64,000 nucleotides of DNA from Glaciecola sp049650345 (GTDB lineage: Bacteria; Pseudomonadota; Gammaproteobacteria; Enterobacterales; Alteromonadaceae). Every line of letters begins with the position of its first letter. Position 1 is the stretch's first letter. Under the pieces are notes generated by a model that saw nothing but the letters and a program-made list of their open reading frames with translations, was not told the DNA's origin and did not search any database. Positions 36,179 through 45,570 of the stretch are shown here, piece by piece. The position numbers and the translations under genes were made by a program. The DNA lies in contig JBARZY010000172.1 in NCBI GenBank assembly GCA_049650345.1, positions 44,106 through 108,105 of the forward strand, written 5' to 3'.

Positions 36179-38095
36179 ATGATAGATAATGTGACTGGCT
36201 TTTTTGCAAAAGACGGGCCTTTGGCTGACGTCCTTTCGGGTTATCGAGTTCGCCAAGAACAACTCGATTTATCGGTAGCAATAGAAGATGCTATTGCAGC
36301 AGGCTCAGCCTTAATTGCCGAAGCGGGGACCGGCACGGGTAAAACTTTCGCGTATTTAGTGCCTGCTTTGCAAACCGACCAAAAAGTGATTATTTCAACG
36401 GGTACTAAAAACCTGCAAGAACAGTTATACAAGCGCGATTTACCCTTAGTAAAAGAACTCATCAATATGCGCAAAGAAACCGCATTACTAAAAGGGCGTA
36501 GCAACTATTTGTGTATTCACAGAGTGAAGCTAAATGAAGTGTCTGAGCGCGGCTTAGAAAGAGACACCTTAGCTGAATTTAAAATGGTACAAAAGTGGTC
36601 AGCCGGCACCAAGTCAGGCGATATGAGTGAGCTAACGGCTTTAAAAGAAGATGCTAAAGTATTGCCATTAGTAACGTCTACAATTGACAATTGCTTGGGC
36701 AAAGACTGTTCGTATTTTGAAGATTGCTATTTGGTAAAAGCGAGAAAAAAGGCCATGGTTGCCGACATTGTGGTGGTCAATCATCACTTGTTTTTTGCTG
36801 ATCTTGCATTAAAAGAACAAGGTTTTGGGGAACTAATACCCAGTGCGCAGAGCATCATATTTGACGAAGCCCATTTAGTCCCCGATATCGCCAGTGAGTA
36901 TTTTGGAGAAAGCTTTTCAACTAGGCAATTGAGTGACCAGTTAAAAGACCTAGTTAAGTTGCAAAAAATTAGCTTAAAAGACGCTAGTCAGTTATCAGAA
37001 TTTGCGGAAAAGTGTCAGTATATTATTTCTGATCTGCGCATGCAGTTTCCTGCTGACGGTGAACGTGGCAATTGGCAACATGCTCTTGCAAAACCTGCGG
37101 TAGAGGCGCAAATGTCGTTGTTGAGCGAGCAGTTAAGCCATCTACTAGCGGTAGGTGAGGCAAACGCTAATCGTGAAACTGACGTTGATAGTTTACTAGA
37201 AAAAATTGAAAGCAATGCGCAACGTTTGGCTTTATTTATGCAGCGTGAACATAAAGACGTTAGCCTGTGGTACGAAACATCACGCTATCATTTGGTACTG
37301 CATCTAACGCCCTTGAGCATTGCGAAACAGTTTGAAAAAGTCATGGATGAGCGTGACGCTAGTTGGATATTTACATCTGCAACCTTAGCTATTAACAGTA
37401 AGTTTGACCATTTTCAGCGTTTAATGGGCCTGTATAATGCGCGAACGTTATGTTTTGACAGTCCATTTAATTATGCTAATCAAGCCATGTTGTGCGTACC
37501 AAGGTACTTACCTGAACCAAACAGTCCACTAATGAAAGATGCTCTTGCGAAAACAGCAATGGCCCTCATTGCGTCAGCAAAGGGCAGAAGTTTTATGTTG
37601 TTTACTAGCCATCGAATGATGCGCGAGGTGGCAGCAATCGTCGCTGAACAAATTGATAATGAAATATTTGTGCAAGGTGAACGGGCAAAGTCAGCTATTT
37701 TGGCCGGTTATTTAGCCAATTCTGCTAGCGTGTTATTTGCGACCGGCGCGTTTTGGGAAGGCGTGGATGTAAAAGGTGATGATTTACTGTGCGTAATGAT
37801 AGACAAACTGCCGTTTTCTTCTCCTGATGATCCTCTTTTAAAGGCAAGGCTTGATGATTGCAAAAAACAAGGCGGGATGCCGTTTTTTGATATACAGGTA
37901 CCACAAGCAGTAATTGCTTTAAAGCAGGGGGCTGGTAGGTTGATTCGCGATAATGAAGACAAAGGCGTTTTGGTTATTTGTGATAATCGATTGGTAACCA
38001 AACCTTACGCTGATACCTTTTTAAGTAGTTTGCCAAAAATGAAACGCACACGCAGCTTGCAAACGGTGCAAGATTTCTTAGAATCGATGGCGTAA
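36179..38095 (+). CDS. yoaA: DinG/XPD-family ATP-dependent DNA helicase
   Basis: YoaA is a superfamily 2 5'-3' DNA helicase with an iron-sulfur cluster, linked in E. coli to the clamp-loader protein HolC and to tolerance of replication-blocking damage. Walker A is EAGTGTGKTFAYL near residues 53-65, four cluster cysteines lie between about 110 and 190 (NYLCIH, then CLGKDCSYFEDC), the DEAH box is IIFDEAHLVPD, and motif VI is GAGRLIRDNED. Length 638 is normal. It begins the yoaA-tsaB-slp-fadD-rnd block found in E. coli. Confidence 0.94.
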   Translation: MIDNVTGFFAKDGPLADVLSGYRVRQEQLDLSVAIEDAIAAGSALIAEAGTGTGKTFAYLVPALQTDQKVIISTGTKNLQEQLYKRDLPLVKELINMRKETALLKGRSNYLCIHRVKLNEVSERGLERDTLAEFKMVQKWSAGTKSGDMSELTALKEDAKVLPLVTSTIDNCLGKDCSYFEDCYLVKARKKAMVADIVVVNHHLFFADLALKEQGFGELIPSAQSIIFDEAHLVPDIASEYFGESFSTRQLSDQLKDLVKLQKISLKDASQLSEFAEKCQYIISDLRMQFPADGERGNWQHALAKPAVEAQMSLLSEQLSHLLAVGEANANRETDVDSLLEKIESNAQRLALFMQREHKDVSLWYETSRYHLVLHLTPLSIAKQFEKVMDERDASWIFTSATLAINSKFDHFQRLMGLYNARTLCFDSPFNYANQAMLCVPRYLPEPNSPLMKDALAKTAMALIASAKGRSFMLFTSHRMMREVAAIVAEQIDNEIFVQGERAKSAILAGYLANSASVLFATGAFWEGVDVKGDDLLCVMIDKLPFSSPDDPLLKARLDDCKKQGGMPFFDIQVPQAVIALKQGAGRLIRDNEDKGVLVICDNRLVTKPYADTFLSSLPKMKRTRSLQTVQDFLESMA

Positions 38096-38114
38096 ATAAC
38101 CTAGGAAGTAAATA

Positions 38115-38801
38115 ATGAACATTTTGGCTATAGACACTGCCACCGAAGCTTGCAGCGTAGCTTTATTAAAAGGCGAACAGGTTGATGCTATTTTTGACGT
38201 CATTCCGCAGCAGCAGAGCCAACAAATCTTGCCCATGATTGACACCTTGTTAACCAAGCATAATCTTAATGTGTCTGATCTTTCGGCAATTGCTTATGGT
38301 AGAGGCCCAGGTAGTTTTACCGGTGTACGCATAGCCACAAGCACTGTACAAGGCTTAGCCTTAGGGGCAAATTTGCCTGTGGTTGAAGTATCAACATTAG
38401 CTGCAATGGCCCAACAAAATTATGAGCAACACGGGTTTGAACACAGCGTAGTGATGATCGATGCGCGCATGCAAGAGGTGTATTTCGCGCAGTACAGCGT
38501 TGAAAACGGCCTAGTGAAATTGCGCAATAACGAAACTGTGTGCCCACCTGAAACTGCATATGCATACATGCAAGAAGCTGAACCATTCGCGCTAGCAGGT
38601 ACTGGATATGAGGCATACTCTGAAATATTTCGCGAAATCAAAGCGCTAAGTCCAATAAAAGTGCATTACCCAAATGCTCAGTACATGTTAAAGTTAGCAA
38701 AACACGCGTTTGAGCAGAATAAATGCGTATCGGTTGAAAATATTACGCCGGTATATTTACGAGATAAAGTAACGTGGAAGAAACTGCCGCACAAGGTGTA
38801 G
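38115..38801 (+). CDS. tsaB: tRNA t6A biosynthesis protein TsaB
   Basis: TsaB supports TsaD in making threonylcarbamoyladenosine at position 37 of ANN-decoding tRNAs, among them the tRNA-Asn of this window. The N-terminal ILAIDTATEACSVALL and the GRGPGSFTGVRIA motif are diagnostic. The length of 228 is typical. It lies 20 bases after yoaA, likely in one operon. Confidence 0.95.
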   Translation: MNILAIDTATEACSVALLKGEQVDAIFDVIPQQQSQQILPMIDTLLTKHNLNVSDLSAIAYGRGPGSFTGVRIATSTVQGLALGANLPVVEVSTLAAMAQQNYEQHGFEHSVVMIDARMQEVYFAQYSVENGLVKLRNNETVCPPETAYAYMQEAEPFALAGTGYEAYSEIFREIKALSPIKVHYPNAQYMLKLAKHAFEQNKCVSVENITPVYLRDKVTWKKLPHKV

Positions 38802-38852
38802 CGGGTAGCATTAATTATCATTACCGAAAGGTAAGTACAAACCGAGGCAAAC

Positions 38853-39170
38853 ATGTCTGCAATTAATTCCATTCAACAGTCTGTTTTTACTAATAAACAA
38901 GCTGAATTAGGACAGCAAAAGCAAACTGAGACTGATAAGCCTAGTACTAAGCCATTGCCTGTTGTGATTGATGCTGAATATGTTAATGCCGGTAATGTCA
39001 AATCTGCTGAACAAGCTGATGAGCTATTTTCTCGCGCAAACAGTTATGCCAGTATGTCAGAAAGCGTGAGTTTGCACGTTCAAACGGGTTTGAAAGCGTA
39101 CACGCAACACGAACTGTCAAGCAAACGAGACGCCATTAGTGAATTAATGGGTGTCGATTTGTATGCATAA
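38853..39170 (+). CDS. Uncharacterised 105-residue protein
   Basis: I do not recognise this gene. It is polar and without signal peptide or membrane helix. It starts MSAINSIQQSVFTNKQ, has a Gln/Lys/Thr-rich linker, a VVIDAEYVNAGN strand, and a helical C-terminus ending ISELMGVDLYA. An ribosome-site-like GAGG lies 8-11 bases upstream of the ATG, so it is probably expressed. It occupies the gap between tsaB and the Slp lipoprotein gene, in the same direction, and is likely part of the same transcript. Confidence 0.65.
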   Translation: MSAINSIQQSVFTNKQAELGQQKQTETDKPSTKPLPVVIDAEYVNAGNVKSAEQADELFSRANSYASMSESVSLHVQTGLKAYTQHELSSKRDAISELMGVDLYA

Positions 39171-39231
39171 GCGTCATATGTTGGAACGATACTATGAGCC
39201 TGCAGTCGAAGATATAAACAGGAGCCAAATT

Positions 39232-39891
39232 ATGAAAACCATTATATTATTGAGTGTTGTCTTTTTCATCTCGGCATGCTCAATGGTCCCAACGCCTATT
39301 GCGGTAGATGAGGGTGTCGCTTTAACGCCATATCAAGCCTTCTCCAAATCTCAAGACCCATCAATGAAATTGGGTAAGAAAGCTCGCTGGGGCGGCAAAA
39401 TTGTTAGTGTCGAAAACAAAAAAGATACCTCTCATATCGAAATTGTAGTGTTTCCAGAAAACAGATATGGCAAGCCTATGCTAAAAAAAGACAGCCCAGG
39501 ACGTTTTAAAGCTGTTGTGGAAGGCTTTATTGACCCTCAGGTATTTGAGCCTGGCCGCTTAATTACGGTAGTCGGCACAATAGGAAGCGCACAAGTAGGC
39601 TTAGTAGGGGAGCACGAATATACCTATCCTACACTTGACGCTGTTGGTTATTATATGTGGCAAAACGTAACAGAAGTTGAAATAGAAACTTATCAGTTCG
39701 CACCTTTTGGTATACGCAATAATTTCCATCGTTCTTTCTTTTCACCATGGTATGACCCGTTTTACGATCGTCGCAGGGTAAGAGTTCGTGTACGAGACAA
39801 CAACACCAGTAGCGTCAGTAGTCGCCCTACAGAAACAAATAATATCAGCAACAGAAGCGCTCATGAGCAACACATAAGTGATAATAAATAG
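39232..39891 (+). CDS. Slp-family outer membrane lipoprotein
   Basis: A lipoprotein signal (MKTIILLSVVFFISAC, Cys16) precedes the Slp domain: a Trp-Gly-Gly (ARWGGKIVSVENKKDTSHIEIV) strand pair, then PGRFKAVVEGFIDPQVFEPGRLITVVG and the EYTYPTLDAVGYYMW segment. E. coli has the homologue yeaY in the same place between tsaB and fadD. The C-terminal ~60 residues are Arg/Asn/Ser-rich and less conserved. I use the ATG at 39232, with AGGAG eight bases before; upstream frame continuation is not credible. Confidence 0.9.
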   Translation: MKTIILLSVVFFISACSMVPTPIAVDEGVALTPYQAFSKSQDPSMKLGKKARWGGKIVSVENKKDTSHIEIVVFPENRYGKPMLKKDSPGRFKAVVEGFIDPQVFEPGRLITVVGTIGSAQVGLVGEHEYTYPTLDAVGYYMWQNVTEVEIETYQFAPFGIRNNFHRSFFSPWYDPFYDRRRVRVRVRDNNTSSVSSRPTETNNISNRSAHEQHISDNK

Positions 39892-39902
39892 CGAGATGAC
39901 AG

Positions 39903-40796
39903 ATGCTTCATGAGTTAAGCTTTAATGTTAAGCCCACAGCCCTGTGCGGCTTAGCAAACGATACATTTTTATCCCAGTACAATGAAAACGATACGTCGGC
40001 TGGTAAGTGGGCCGTTATCTTTCTGCATGGTTACTTAGATAATGCTAACAGTTTTGCTTCGCTACTCCCTTTATTACAAAGTATGCCGTGTTTGGCAATT
40101 GACATGGCAGGACACGGAAAATCATCGCACAGGAGTGCGGACGCTCATTACCATTTAGTTGATTATGCATATGATTTGCATTGCTTAATTGACTCACTGC
40201 CTATGCGCAAGGTCATATTAGTTGGGCATTCACTTGGTGGCATTGTAAGCAGTATTTATGCCTCTACGCAGCCTGCTAAATTAGCCGGTTTTATCGCCAT
40301 TGAAACCGCCGGCCCGCTAAGTCAAGATGCGAATACAAGCGCCGAACAAATTAGAGATAGCTTTGCCAGCAGAGATAAAGCCTACGATGCAATAAAACAA
40401 CCCAACAGCTTAGCCCAGCTCGTAAAGGCGCGTTGTGCAATGAGCGACCTTAACGCACAACATGCGGAGCAGATATTAAGCCGAAACGTGTGTGTAACAA
40501 CCGCTGAAAACGGTTCTGAAAGCTTACAGTGGCGAACAGATAAACGTTTGCGAACCAAGTCGTGCATGCGCTTAACGGAAGCTCAAGCAGTTGATATCGT
40601 GACCAATATCAGGGTGCCACGTGCTGTGATTTTAGGTAGTGAAGGTTTTGATAAGGTAAAGCGTATAATTAGTGAACGTGACGAGCTGTTTAAAAACACT
40701 GCTATGTTCACCTGTGATGGCGGCCATCATGTGCACCTTGACTCCCCTGAAAGCGTTGCAAATATTATTCTTGAACAAATCAAGCTATTCTCTTAA
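39903..40796 (+). CDS. Alpha/beta hydrolase
   Basis: The fold marks are VIFLHGYLDNANSF (oxyanion region), AIDMAGHGKSS, the nucleophile elbow GHSLGG near residue 108, and a late CDGGHHVHLD with the catalytic His. It is a cytoplasmic serine hydrolase of about 297 residues; the substrate is unknown. It lies in the slp-fadD interval, so a lipid ester is a reasonable but unproved guess. It starts 12 bases after the Slp gene. Confidence 0.82.
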   Translation: MLHELSFNVKPTALCGLANDTFLSQYNENDTSAGKWAVIFLHGYLDNANSFASLLPLLQSMPCLAIDMAGHGKSSHRSADAHYHLVDYAYDLHCLIDSLPMRKVILVGHSLGGIVSSIYASTQPAKLAGFIAIETAGPLSQDANTSAEQIRDSFASRDKAYDAIKQPNSLAQLVKARCAMSDLNAQHAEQILSRNVCVTTAENGSESLQWRTDKRLRTKSCMRLTEAQAVDIVTNIRVPRAVILGSEGFDKVKRIISERDELFKNTAMFTCDGGHHVHLDSPESVANIILEQIKLFS

Positions 40797-40874
40797 TACC
40801 CACTATTTTTAATACAAATACAAACTTTGTTTTCAATTTGGTAAGTAGTACATTAGTATTACAGTAATTTACTA

Positions 40875-40891
40875 AATTGGTTAGACCTGTT
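40875..40891. promoter_or_regulatory. Candidate FadR operator upstream of fadD
   Basis: AATTGGTTAGACCTGTT matches the E. coli FadR consensus AACTGGTCNGACCTGTT at about 14 of the 16 specified positions. It lies roughly 120 bases upstream of the fadD start, and fadR itself is in this window. FadR would repress fadD until long-chain acyl-CoA releases it. Confidence 0.7.
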
Positions 40892-41009
40892 ATGCCGCCA
40901 ACAATACAATAATAAATTATTTGGGGCAAACTAGGGCTTAATGCAAGTAGAATGTGTCGCCGTAGTGGCCATCATTCAACACACAACGAAAAATAAGGAA
41001 ATGGTAGTA

Positions 41010-42659
41010 GTGGAAAAGATTTGGCTTGATAAATATGACCAAAACGTGCCGCATGATATAGATCCCGATGTTGTACCTTCGTTATTGGAGATATTTGAGA
41101 AGTCGGCAAGTGAATACGCAAACAATACCGCATTTATTAATATGGGTCACCAAATATCTTTTGAAGACCTTGATGTTTTATCGATGCAGTTTGCCTCTTA
41201 TCTACAAAATTTAGGCTTAAACAAAGGCGACGCAGTTGCGATTATGATGCCAAATTTGTTGCAATATCCCATTGCCTTATTTGGTGTGCTGCGTGCAGGT
41301 TTAACCGTTGTGAACGTCAATCCACTATACACACCGCGAGAATTACAACATCAACTGTCTGATGCCAAGGTTAGCACAATAGTAATTGTTGAGAATTTCG
41401 CCAGTACGCTTGACGAAGTTATTGCCGAAACGCCCGTTCAAAATGTTGTGCTAACGTCATTAGGTGATATGTTGCCCGCACCCAAACGTTGGGTGGTGAA
41501 TTTCGCGGTTAAATATATCAAGAAACTGGTACCTTCTCACCAACTTGCCAACACCATTAGCTTTACTCAAGCTCTACAAATTGGGCAGCATCACGAATAT
41601 AAACGTCCTCAAATGAGTGGATCAGATATTGCGTTTTTGCAATATACCGGCGGTACAACCGGTGTGTCAAAAGGTGCTATGCTGACACATCGCAACATGG
41701 TAGCCAACTTAGAACAAGTATCGGGCAACATTGAAGTGATGGTCGAGCATGGCGATTTGGTAGTGACGGCGTTGCCGCTGTACCATATTTTTGCTCTCAC
41801 CAGTAATTGCTTAACTTTTATAAAGTACGGCAGTCCAAACTTGTTGATTACCAACCCGCGAGACATGCCTGGGTTCGTCAAAGAACTAAAGAAATACCCT
41901 TTTGCGGTGATCACTGGCGTAAATACCTTGTTTAATGGCTTATTGAATACACCAGGGTTTACTGAGCTAGACTTCTCTAATTTTAAATTTGGACTGGGTG
42001 GCGGCATGGCGGTACAAAAGCCAGTTGCCGAGAAGTGGCAGAAAGCAACAGGGCAAGTATTAATAGAAGGATATGGGTTAACAGAATGTTCGCCAGTAGT
42101 GACTGTTAACCCAGGCTATTTAGATGAATACAAAGGCTCTATTGGTTTGCCTATGCCTTCTACTGAGGTTAAGTTAATCAACGACGACGGCATTGAAGTG
42201 GGTTTGGATGAACCTGGTGAACTGTATGTAAAAGGGCCTCAAGTAATGTTGGGCTATTTAGGTCGTCCAGAAGCAACTGCTGATATACTACAAGACGGTT
42301 GGCTCGCAACTGGCGATGTTGCCACTATCGACAAAGATGGATTTTTGTACATAGTTGATCGTAAAAAAGACATGATATTGGTGTCGGGATTTAATGTTTT
42401 CCCGAATGAAATTGAAGAAGTTGCAGCCATGCACAATGGTGTGCTTGAAGCTGCTGCTATTGGTGTGCCTCACGAGGTTTCCGGAGAAGTGGTTAAACTG
42501 TTTGTGGTAAAACACGACCAAAATCTTACTCAAGAAGCCGTAATAAAACACTGTAAGTCTTTGCTAACAGGTTACAAAGTCCCTAAGATTGTAGAATTTA
42601 AAGACGAATTACCTAAATCGAATGTGGGCAAAATTTTGCGCAGAGAACTACGAGATTAA
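41010..42659 (+). CDS. fadD: Long-chain fatty acid-CoA ligase
   Basis: FadD activates incoming long-chain fatty acids to acyl-CoA with ATP, coupling uptake to beta-oxidation. The AMP-binding motif YTGGTTGVSKGAMLTHRN is near residue 207 and the adenylate motif EGYGLTECSPVV near residue 355; the fatty-acid signature region GWLATGDVATIDKDGFLYI and LPKSNVGKILRREL closing motif are intact. Similarity to E. coli FadD is high from EKIWLDKY onward. I use the GTG at 41010 because AAGGA lies ten bases before it; the ATG at 41001 is too close to that site. A FadR-like operator lies upstream. Confidence 0.95.
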   Translation: MEKIWLDKYDQNVPHDIDPDVVPSLLEIFEKSASEYANNTAFINMGHQISFEDLDVLSMQFASYLQNLGLNKGDAVAIMMPNLLQYPIALFGVLRAGLTVVNVNPLYTPRELQHQLSDAKVSTIVIVENFASTLDEVIAETPVQNVVLTSLGDMLPAPKRWVVNFAVKYIKKLVPSHQLANTISFTQALQIGQHHEYKRPQMSGSDIAFLQYTGGTTGVSKGAMLTHRNMVANLEQVSGNIEVMVEHGDLVVTALPLYHIFALTSNCLTFIKYGSPNLLITNPRDMPGFVKELKKYPFAVITGVNTLFNGLLNTPGFTELDFSNFKFGLGGGMAVQKPVAEKWQKATGQVLIEGYGLTECSPVVTVNPGYLDEYKGSIGLPMPSTEVKLINDDGIEVGLDEPGELYVKGPQVMLGYLGRPEATADILQDGWLATGDVATIDKDGFLYIVDRKKDMILVSGFNVFPNEIEEVAAMHNGVLEAAAIGVPHEVSGEVVKLFVVKHDQNLTQEAVIKHCKSLLTGYKVPKIVEFKDELPKSNVGKILRRELRD

Positions 42660-42666
42660 TACACCC

Positions 42667-43854
42667 TTGCATAAATACCGTGACGTAACTGAATACGAAT
42701 ATATTGCCACGCAAGTGGCTTTTGACGAGCTGTGTGAGCATTACGCACAACAAACAGTCCTAGCCATAGATACCGAGTTTGTGCGTACCCAAACTCTTAC
42801 GCCATTATTGGGTTTAGTACAGATATTTGATGGGACTAGGCTTGCATTAATAGATCCTGTCGCGGTTACCGACTTACAGGGCTTGGCTGATTTATTAACT
42901 AATCAAAGTATTGTCAAGGTTGCACATTCTTGTTCTGAAGATCTAGAAGCGCTGTGGCATGCCTTGGGCGTAATACCGGCTCCCATTTTTGATACACAAT
43001 TTGCGGCAGGCTTACTAGATAAGGGCGTGTCGATTGGTTATGCGAATTTAGTCGAACAATTGTTTGAAATTAGCCTTGATAAAGGCGAGTCACGTACTGA
43101 TTGGATGCAGCGGCCATTAAGCACCGCACAATTGTCGTATGCTGCCGCAGATGTAACGCATTTAATGGCAATTTATGAATCGTTGCTGCCGTTAACCGAG
43201 GCCAAAGATATTACGTCTTGGGTGTATCAAGAAATTGCGCAACTTGGTATTAAAAAGTCTACGCCAGTAGCAAGCGAATACGCTTATTTGCATTTAAAAA
43301 ATATTTGGAAGTTAAACAGTAGAAGCTTAGCTGCTTTTCGCATGTTGGCGAAATGGCGTCTTGAAGAAGCTAGGCGCGAAAATAAATCTGTGAATTTTGT
43401 ACTTAAAGAAGACGCTATGTACGAATTAGCGCTTAAACTCCCTTTAAATACGCAAAAGTTATTCGAGATAAAAGCCTTATATAGCAAGCCTGCGCGTATG
43501 TACAAAGACGTAATACTGTCTATATGCACACAAGCTAAAGCGTTTGACGCTGAACAATGTCCCCCTAAAGTACAACGATTAATTGAGTTTAGTGGCTATA
43601 AGGGTGCACTAGCGGCCTTAAAAAAAGAAATAGAAGAAGCGGCACAACAACATAACATTCCTGTTTCGTTGTTGGCCTCTAAAAAACAAATGAATCAGTT
43701 GTTGCAGTGGTGTTGGTTTGACATTGACGAATTAGCCATTCAAGGAATGCGTCCTGATATGTTGTGTTCGTGGCGCCGTACTGTTTTAATTGAGCGCCTA
43801 CAAACCTTGCTACCCATATTGTCGAGCCGTCATGAAATTAAGCGCAGTTTATAA
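42667..43854 (+). CDS. rnd: Ribonuclease D
   Basis: RNase D is a 3'-5' exoribonuclease for tRNA maturation. DEDD motifs are seen: LAIDTEFVRTQT near the start, KVAHSCSEDLEAL, and SYAAADVTHLMAIYE; a HRDC domain follows (from about residue 210, RSLAAFRMLAKWRLEEARREN). The start is unclear: the frame is open into fadD, and I choose the TTG at 42667, just before the conserved part. fadD-rnd is the E. coli order. Confidence 0.92.
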   Translation: MHKYRDVTEYEYIATQVAFDELCEHYAQQTVLAIDTEFVRTQTLTPLLGLVQIFDGTRLALIDPVAVTDLQGLADLLTNQSIVKVAHSCSEDLEALWHALGVIPAPIFDTQFAAGLLDKGVSIGYANLVEQLFEISLDKGESRTDWMQRPLSTAQLSYAAADVTHLMAIYESLLPLTEAKDITSWVYQEIAQLGIKKSTPVASEYAYLHLKNIWKLNSRSLAAFRMLAKWRLEEARRENKSVNFVLKEDAMYELALKLPLNTQKLFEIKALYSKPARMYKDVILSICTQAKAFDAEQCPPKVQRLIEFSGYKGALAALKKEIEEAAQQHNIPVSLLASKKQMNQLLQWCWFDIDELAIQGMRPDMLCSWRRTVLIERLQTLLPILSSRHEIKRSL

Positions 43855-44134
43855 ATCTCCTAAAAAAGCAGATACCTATTTGTACCTTGAAAAACGTGAC
43901 GATTTTTCTAAGGTACCCGAAGCATTGTTAACACATTTTGGCACGCCTAAATTTGTCACTTTGGTGCCCATTGGCAAGCATGACAAAATAGCCAATATAG
44001 AAACTCACACATTTATTGAAAAAGTACGCAATGATGGCTTTTATTTGCAGTTGCCACCAAAAGAAAAAAGCTTACTTGAAATTCATCGACAAGACCTCGG
44101 TTTAGACACTAATAAGCAATCACATAATGAGTAA
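43832..44134 (+). CDS. YcgL-domain protein
   Basis: The 100-residue protein begins MKLSAVYKSPKKADTYLYLEKRDDFSKVP, described here in parts: the strand KADTYLYLEK and the FGTPKFVTLVPI segment are the usual marks of the YcgL domain. Its function is not known. I start at the ATG at 43832, which overlaps the end of rnd by 23 bases; a longer frame has no support. It overlaps ycgN by eight bases, so rnd-ycgL-ycgN are probably translated in sequence. Confidence 0.88.
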   Translation: MKLSAVYKSPKKADTYLYLEKRDDFSKVPEALLTHFGTPKFVTLVPIGKHDKIANIETHTFIEKVRNDGFYLQLPPKEKSLLEIHRQDLGLDTNKQSHNE

Positions 44135-44666
44135 GAAAACACCTTATAGCGCTGATCTACTTGCGTCCAAATTTTGGCAACATAAGTCACTTAATGACAT
44201 GTCCAATGCTGAATGGGAAGCTGTATGTGATGGTTGCGCCAGATGCTGCTTACACAAATTCATAGATGATGAAGCGCAAGAAGAAGCCTTTACTCCCACC
44301 GATACCATTAACGATGGCGAGGAAATTTTATATACCAATATTGCTTGTTATTTGCTCAACGATAAAACCTGCGGGTGCACCCAATATCAAAAACGAAACG
44401 AGTTAGTCCCCGATTGTGTCATGCTTACCAAAGATAATTTAAATGATATATTTTTCATGCCGCCTTCTTGCAGTTATAGGCGCTTACATGAAGGGAAAGG
44501 CTTAGCGCATTGGCATCCACTGCTTAATAAAGGTAAAAAATCGAAGATGCACCAACTCGGTATTACCGTGCGTAATAGGGTCGTTAGCGAAGATGATGTG
44601 AATATGGACGACTTTGAAGATTATATTGTTAGTTGGCCCTTAGAGGCCCTAGACGATAACGCTTAA
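44127..44666 (+). CDS. YcgN-family cysteine-cluster protein
   Basis: This is a member of the UPF0260/YcgN family. Clustered cysteines suggest a metal or iron-sulfur site: CDGCARCCLHK near residue 32, then CGCTQYQKRNELVPDC and a later PPSCSYRRL. Length 179 is close to the E. coli protein. The function is not established. It ends the rnd cluster and converges with dsbB. Confidence 0.9.
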   Translation: MSKKTPYSADLLASKFWQHKSLNDMSNAEWEAVCDGCARCCLHKFIDDEAQEEAFTPTDTINDGEEILYTNIACYLLNDKTCGCTQYQKRNELVPDCVMLTKDNLNDIFFMPPSCSYRRLHEGKGLAHWHPLLNKGKKSKMHQLGITVRNRVVSEDDVNMDDFEDYIVSWPLEALDDNA

Positions 44667-44688
44667 GCCATGCTAGAGCCAAATACGC

Positions 44689-45228
44689 TCATGTATTTGT
44701 GCGTATTTGGGGAAACGCTTGGGCAACCAGTACAATCGCCAGTACCGCTAAATAGGCGATAAAAATTATTTCTAACCAACTCGCCATTCCCATACCAGCA
44801 AATTGCCAACTATTATCATTACACTCGCCTCGTGCCGCAAATATGGCCGGGAACCATTCGTGTAAAGGCATAAATGAGGGAAAGTTCGGTACAATATCGC
44901 ATATTGCAAAAAACGGGTTTTCTGCAAATATGACCTCTAAATGTTCCCTTGCCGCCAATAAGCCTTTATAGGCACTGTAAGCCCACAATACAAAGCCAAC
45001 ACTACGCGTATATGTGTTGTTCACAATCAAAGGGATAAGTGCGGCAAACATGACACCAATTACTGCAGTGCGTTGATAAATGCATTTCACACACGGTTGT
45101 AAATCCATTACATGCTGAAAGTACAGTGCAGCCGACAATAAACCGGCAGCACTTACGAACAACAGCAACCATGCCATTTTTTGCTGACTAAAACGCTTGA
45201 TGCTTTGCATCCATGTTACTGCTGGCAT
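44689..45228 (-). CDS. dsbB: Disulfide bond formation protein B
   Basis: DsbB reoxidises periplasmic DsbA and passes electrons to quinone. Four membrane helices are visible. The first periplasmic loop carries CVKC (Cys41-Cys44), and the second has a Cys in FAICDIVPNFPSF and another in RGECND, the second redox pair. The length of 179 is usual. It is divergent from fadR, a region that holds dsbB, nhaB and fadR in E. coli; nhaB is absent here. Confidence 0.95.
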   Translation of the reverse strand: MPAVTWMQSIKRFSQQKMAWLLLFVSAAGLLSAALYFQHVMDLQPCVKCIYQRTAVIGVMFAALIPLIVNNTYTRSVGFVLWAYSAYKGLLAAREHLEVIFAENPFFAICDIVPNFPSFMPLHEWFPAIFAARGECNDNSWQFAGMGMASWLEIIFIAYLAVLAIVLVAQAFPQIRTNT

Positions 45229-45570
45229 AGTGCTATTCCTTTATTGAAAACTAGTTGCTTGGCTAAGTGGCTAATACCTTATAAAGATTAGCGACATAAA
45301 TATCTGAGGATTCAAAGATAAAGTCAGATGGCGCATGTTACAAGTATAGAGTAGTGTCAATCAAGCTTAAATGTATTGTTGGCAGTAGTATGTAAGACAA
45401 AACCGTGTTTCCCTCAATCTTGTTGACGGCCTTGATTTATCAATTGATCCAGAATATCGCGTTTAAATCATACTAAGGTGTTGATGGCATTGATATATTA
45501 ATAAAGCTTTTCTTGTGTAATGCATCTGGTACAATCAGTGAAATTTATTTAAATATCTGTAATCAAGCGC
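45229..45570. other. dsbB-fadR intergenic region
   Basis: This ~340-base gap separates two divergent genes and should hold both promoters. The only symmetric element that I see is the palindrome ATCAATTGAT at 45439-45448; its spacing does not fit FNR. No FadR-like site or RNA gene was found. Confidence 0.5.

Noticed and set aside
40840..40860. Second FadR-like half-site before fadD (TTTGGTAAGTAGT)
   Set aside because: Only about seven consensus positions match, far below the strong site at 40875.
44679..44710. 10-bp inverted repeat between ycgN and dsbB as a terminator
   Set aside because: It overlaps the dsbB coding end and lacks a T-tract; too weak to call.
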